Origin: Flavobacterium hydatis
GTDB lineage: Bacteria > Bacteroidota > Bacteroidia > Flavobacteriales > Flavobacteriaceae
Assembly: GCF_000737695.1 (NCBI RefSeq)
Contig: NZ_JPRM01000006.1
Span: 1-64,000 of the forward strand
Length of the DNA stretch: 64,000 nt
Direction: 5' to 3'
A program made the translations under genes and the position numbers. Below the pieces are notes generated by a model that had not been told where the DNA came from, did no database searches, and saw only the letters and a program-made list of their open reading frames with translations. Position 1 is the stretch's first letter. Every line of letters starts with the position of its first letter. Of this stretch, positions 61,860 through 64,000 are shown piece by piece.

Positions 61860-62618
61860 TTAATTTGTAGTAGGGATTTCTATCGTTTTAATATAATCAT
61901 TTAGATATATAAACATAAAAGAGTCGACTTGTTTATCCACCTTAAATTCGGCATCTTTCTTCTTTAATGATTCATTTTCTTTTCCAGTACCAGCACTACC
62001 TGTTCGAAACCCATCATTAGAGAGATTAGACTCAATTATCATATCTCTAAACTCTTTTGCTTTAAGTTTATATTCATCAGTCTTTTTAAAATATTTAAAA
62101 TATCCTTTTTTAAAACTTCGAAATTCATCTCCAGTCATTTTTTTCGACTTTATACTGACTCCATTTTTTATTTCAATTAGATTATAATTCTCATAAAGAG
62201 AACTATAACCCATATGAACATATTCTATTATTTTTCCTGATGGACAAATTAACAATCCCGAATAAAAATCACATTTAAAATTGGCATTTGACCCAAAAAT
62301 ATCTTTATAAATTGATGTCAAAAAGAAAGAACTTTTGCCATTATCATTTTCTTTTCTATCCTCTTTATAGATATTCTCAACAACAAGATTTCCATCTAAA
62401 AATTTAAAATAAGCAATATAGCCTCTCCAATTTGCAGTAGAAAGGCTCGTTATTAAATTCTCCGGAATGGGATGGTTCTTAAAATATCCTTCTAAAGGAT
62501 TGCCTTGTATCACTAAAGTATCTTTTTCAATAATTAAATAATCCGGAACCTGAGCAGTTGCAAATGATTTAATTGATGTCAAAAAAAACAAAGCAATAAT
62601 TATTTTCAAAAATCTCAT
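61860..62618 (-). CDS. Exported hypothetical protein
   Basis: A 252-residue protein with a signal peptide (about 1-22, ending SFATAQ). It contains VPDYLIIEKDTLVIQGNPLEGYF, a cue seen in other exported Bacteroidota hypotheticals, and a Lys/Tyr-rich helical C-terminal half. I do not recognise the family. It lies 9 bp downstream of recQ and 5 bp upstream of the 139-residue gene, so the three are likely one transcript despite unrelated products. Confidence 0.75.
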   Translation of the reverse strand: MRFLKIIIALFFLTSIKSFATAQVPDYLIIEKDTLVIQGNPLEGYFKNHPIPENLITSLSTANWRGYIAYFKFLDGNLVVENIYKEDRKENDNGKSSFFLTSIYKDIFGSNANFKCDFYSGLLICPSGKIIEYVHMGYSSLYENYNLIEIKNGVSIKSKKMTGDEFRSFKKGYFKYFKKTDEYKLKAKEFRDMIIESNLSNDGFRTGSAGTGKENESLKKKDAEFKVDKQVDSFMFIYLNDYIKTIEIPTTN

Positions 62619-62627
62619 AAATAACTT

Positions 62628-64000
62628 CTAGTTCGCTACTTCGCTAATAAATTTTATTCGCATAAGGCGTAATTCATCGATATCATACTCACCATCAAAT
62701 TCTTTAAGAGCATCTTCTATTTTATCAGATTCTGACTCCATAAAGTATTCATGGATTTCTTCTTGCTGATCCTCATCAAGCATATCGTCTACCCAATAGT
62801 TAATATTAAGTTTTGTTCCAGAATATACAATTTGCTCCATTTCTTTAATCAAAGCATCCATCGAAAGCCCTTTTGCAGAAGCAATATCATTAAGTGATAA
62901 TTTACGATCGATGTTCTGGATAATGTATAATTTATTTACCGAGTTAACTCCTGTAGATTTTACAACTAGATCGTCTGGACGAATAATATCATTCTCCTCA
63001 ACATACCTATTTATTAAGGCAACAAAATCTCCTCCGTATTTTTTTGCTTTTCCTTCTCCTACTCCATGTATATTATACAATTCAGCAATAGAGATTGGAT
63101 ATTTTAAAGCCATATCCTCTAATGAAGGGTCTTGGAAAACCACAAATGGAGGAACACCTAATTTCTTTGCAACTTTTTTTCGTAGTTCTCGTAACATTCC
63201 CATCAAAACTTCATCGGCAGTACCTCCAGATTTTGATGCTGTTACTATAGCTTCGTCTTCACTTTCATTATATTCATGATCTTCAGACATCATAAACGAA
63301 ACTGGCTTTTTAATAAAGTCCAATCCAGCTTTTGTGATTTTTATGACTCCGTAAGTTTCAATATCTTTTGATAAGTATCCTGCAACTAATACCTGACGAA
63401 GTAATGCCATCCAGTATTTCTCGTCATGATCTGAACCTGACCCGAAATAAGATTGCGAATCTGTTCTATGTGCTTTTATAACTGCATTTACACGACCTAT
63501 TAATGTAAATACAATTTCTTTGGATTTATAGATATGTTTAGTATCGCGTACAATTTCTAACAATTTCACCACTTGATCTTTGGCTTCAATTTTAGTTTTT
63601 GGGTTACGAACGTTATCATCCATATCTGCACCTTCGCCTGTTTCGCTGTCGAATTCTTCTCCGAAATAATGAAGCAAGAACTTTCTACGTGACATTGATG
63701 TTTCGGCGTAAGCCACAACTTCTTGCAATAAAGCAAAACCAATTTCTTGTTCGGCAACTGGTTTACCAGACATAAACTTCTCTAACTTTTCTACATCTTT
63801 ATAAGAGTAATAAGCTAAACAATGTCCTTCGCCTCCATCACGACCTGCACGACCTGTTTCCTGGTAATAACTTTCGAGTGACTTTGGAATATCATGATGA
63901 ATTACAAAACGAACATCGGGTTTATCGATTCCCATCCCGAAGGCAATAGTTGCAACAACAACATCTACATCTTCCATCAAGAACATATCCTGATGTTTTG
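62628..64000 (-). CDS. recQ: ATP-dependent DNA helicase RecQ, C-terminal part
   Basis: The gene runs off the right edge; about 457 codons are visible. They start within the second RecA-like domain: [24 protein letters not shown] and [13 protein letters not shown] (motifs V and VI). A zinc-binding/RQC region follows, and an HRDC domain ([37 protein letters not shown]). A further acidic C-terminal extension ends near [18 protein letters not shown]. RecQ unwinds forked and recombination DNA 3' to 5'. An internal ATG near 63986 is not the true start. Confidence 0.95.
   Translation of the reverse strand, partial: KHQDMFLMEDVDVVVATIAFGMGIDKPDVRFVIHHDIPKSLESYYQETGRAGRDGGEGHCLAYYSYKDVEKLEKFMSGKPVAEQEIGFALLQEVVAYAETSMSRRKFLLHYFGEEFDSETGEGADMDDNVRNPKTKIEAKDQVVKLLEIVRDTKHIYKSKEIVFTLIGRVNAVIKAHRTDSQSYFGSGSDHDEKYWMALLRQVLVAGYLSKDIETYGVIKITKAGLDFIKKPVSFMMSEDHEYNESEDEAIVTASKSGGTADEVLMGMLRELRKKVAKKLGVPPFVVFQDPSLEDMALKYPISIAELYNIHGVGEGKAKKYGGDFVALINRYVEENDIIRPDDLVVKSTGVNSVNKLYIIQNIDRKLSLNDIASAKGLSMDALIKEMEQIVYSGTKLNINYWVDDMLDEDQQEEIHEYFMESESDKIEDALKEFDGEYDIDELRLMRIKFISEVAN

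Overview
The window looks like a chromosomal segment of a Flavobacterium-type member of the Bacteroidota. The evidence is low GC content, the -7 promoter element TAnnTTTG in front of many genes, families typical of the phylum (TonB-dependent receptors, HmuY lipoprotein, DUF4369 lipoprotein, glycine-zipper OmpA lipoprotein, LytTR regulators), and AT-rich intergenic regions holding dispersed palindromic repeats. No rRNA operon, insertion sequence, prophage or CRISPR array was seen. Two tRNA-Thr genes are present. The window opens inside a probable lpxK and closes inside recQ.

Layout. 1-3046: lpxK start, a NIF3-family protein, a coiled-coil protein whose zinc ribbon has lost every cysteine, and an alpha/beta hydrolase. 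3069-5639: an ArsR-type regulator diverging from a cytochrome P450 and a small monooxygenase, bracketed by two copies of one repeat module. 5677-10728: rluF, then two tandem stefin/cystatin-like small proteins, a LytTR response regulator with its TPR histidine kinase, and an orphan 158-residue protein. 11046-13474: folD and ffh. 13679-18346: MBOAT acyltransferase plus two SGNH hydrolases, one with a LysM domain, probably a cell-wall O-acetylation operon. 18572-23169: a heme uptake locus (HmuY-like lipoprotein and TonB receptor) diverging from a DUF6607-type gene. 23229-37286: argS, an outer-membrane receptor, cutC, a FabH-type synthase, an S9 peptidase, an ABC ATPase, an OmpA lipoprotein, a small lipoprotein and htpG.

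37492-41672 is a four-gene locus of unfamiliar composition: a small beta-rich protein, an outer-membrane protein, a membrane-anchored hydrolase and an LCAT-like lipase. 41850-48423 holds an EamA transporter, a DoxX-like protein, aqpZ, a GlsB/YeaQ protein, a sterol desaturase-family protein, a DUF2805-type protein, an M61 peptidase and a DUF4369 lipoprotein. 48655-49914 is an HMG-CoA reductase. After the tRNA pair come a small conserved gene, manA, bcp, a 6-pyruvoyl-tetrahydropterin synthase homolog and idi on the minus strand. Then follow secreted msrB and msrA, an aminopeptidase P and a quinone oxidoreductase. The end holds a SUKH/SMI1-type immunity-like pair, an FAD oxidoreductase and recQ with two secreted hypothetical genes behind it.

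Most of the window is core genome. The most unusual parts are the cystatin pair beside a LytTR two-component system with a 21-bp-period direct repeat, the repeat-flanked P450 island, the double-hydrolase locus at 37.5-41.7 kb, and the symmetric divergent heme promoter. Calls rest on reading motifs by eye; no database search was run.
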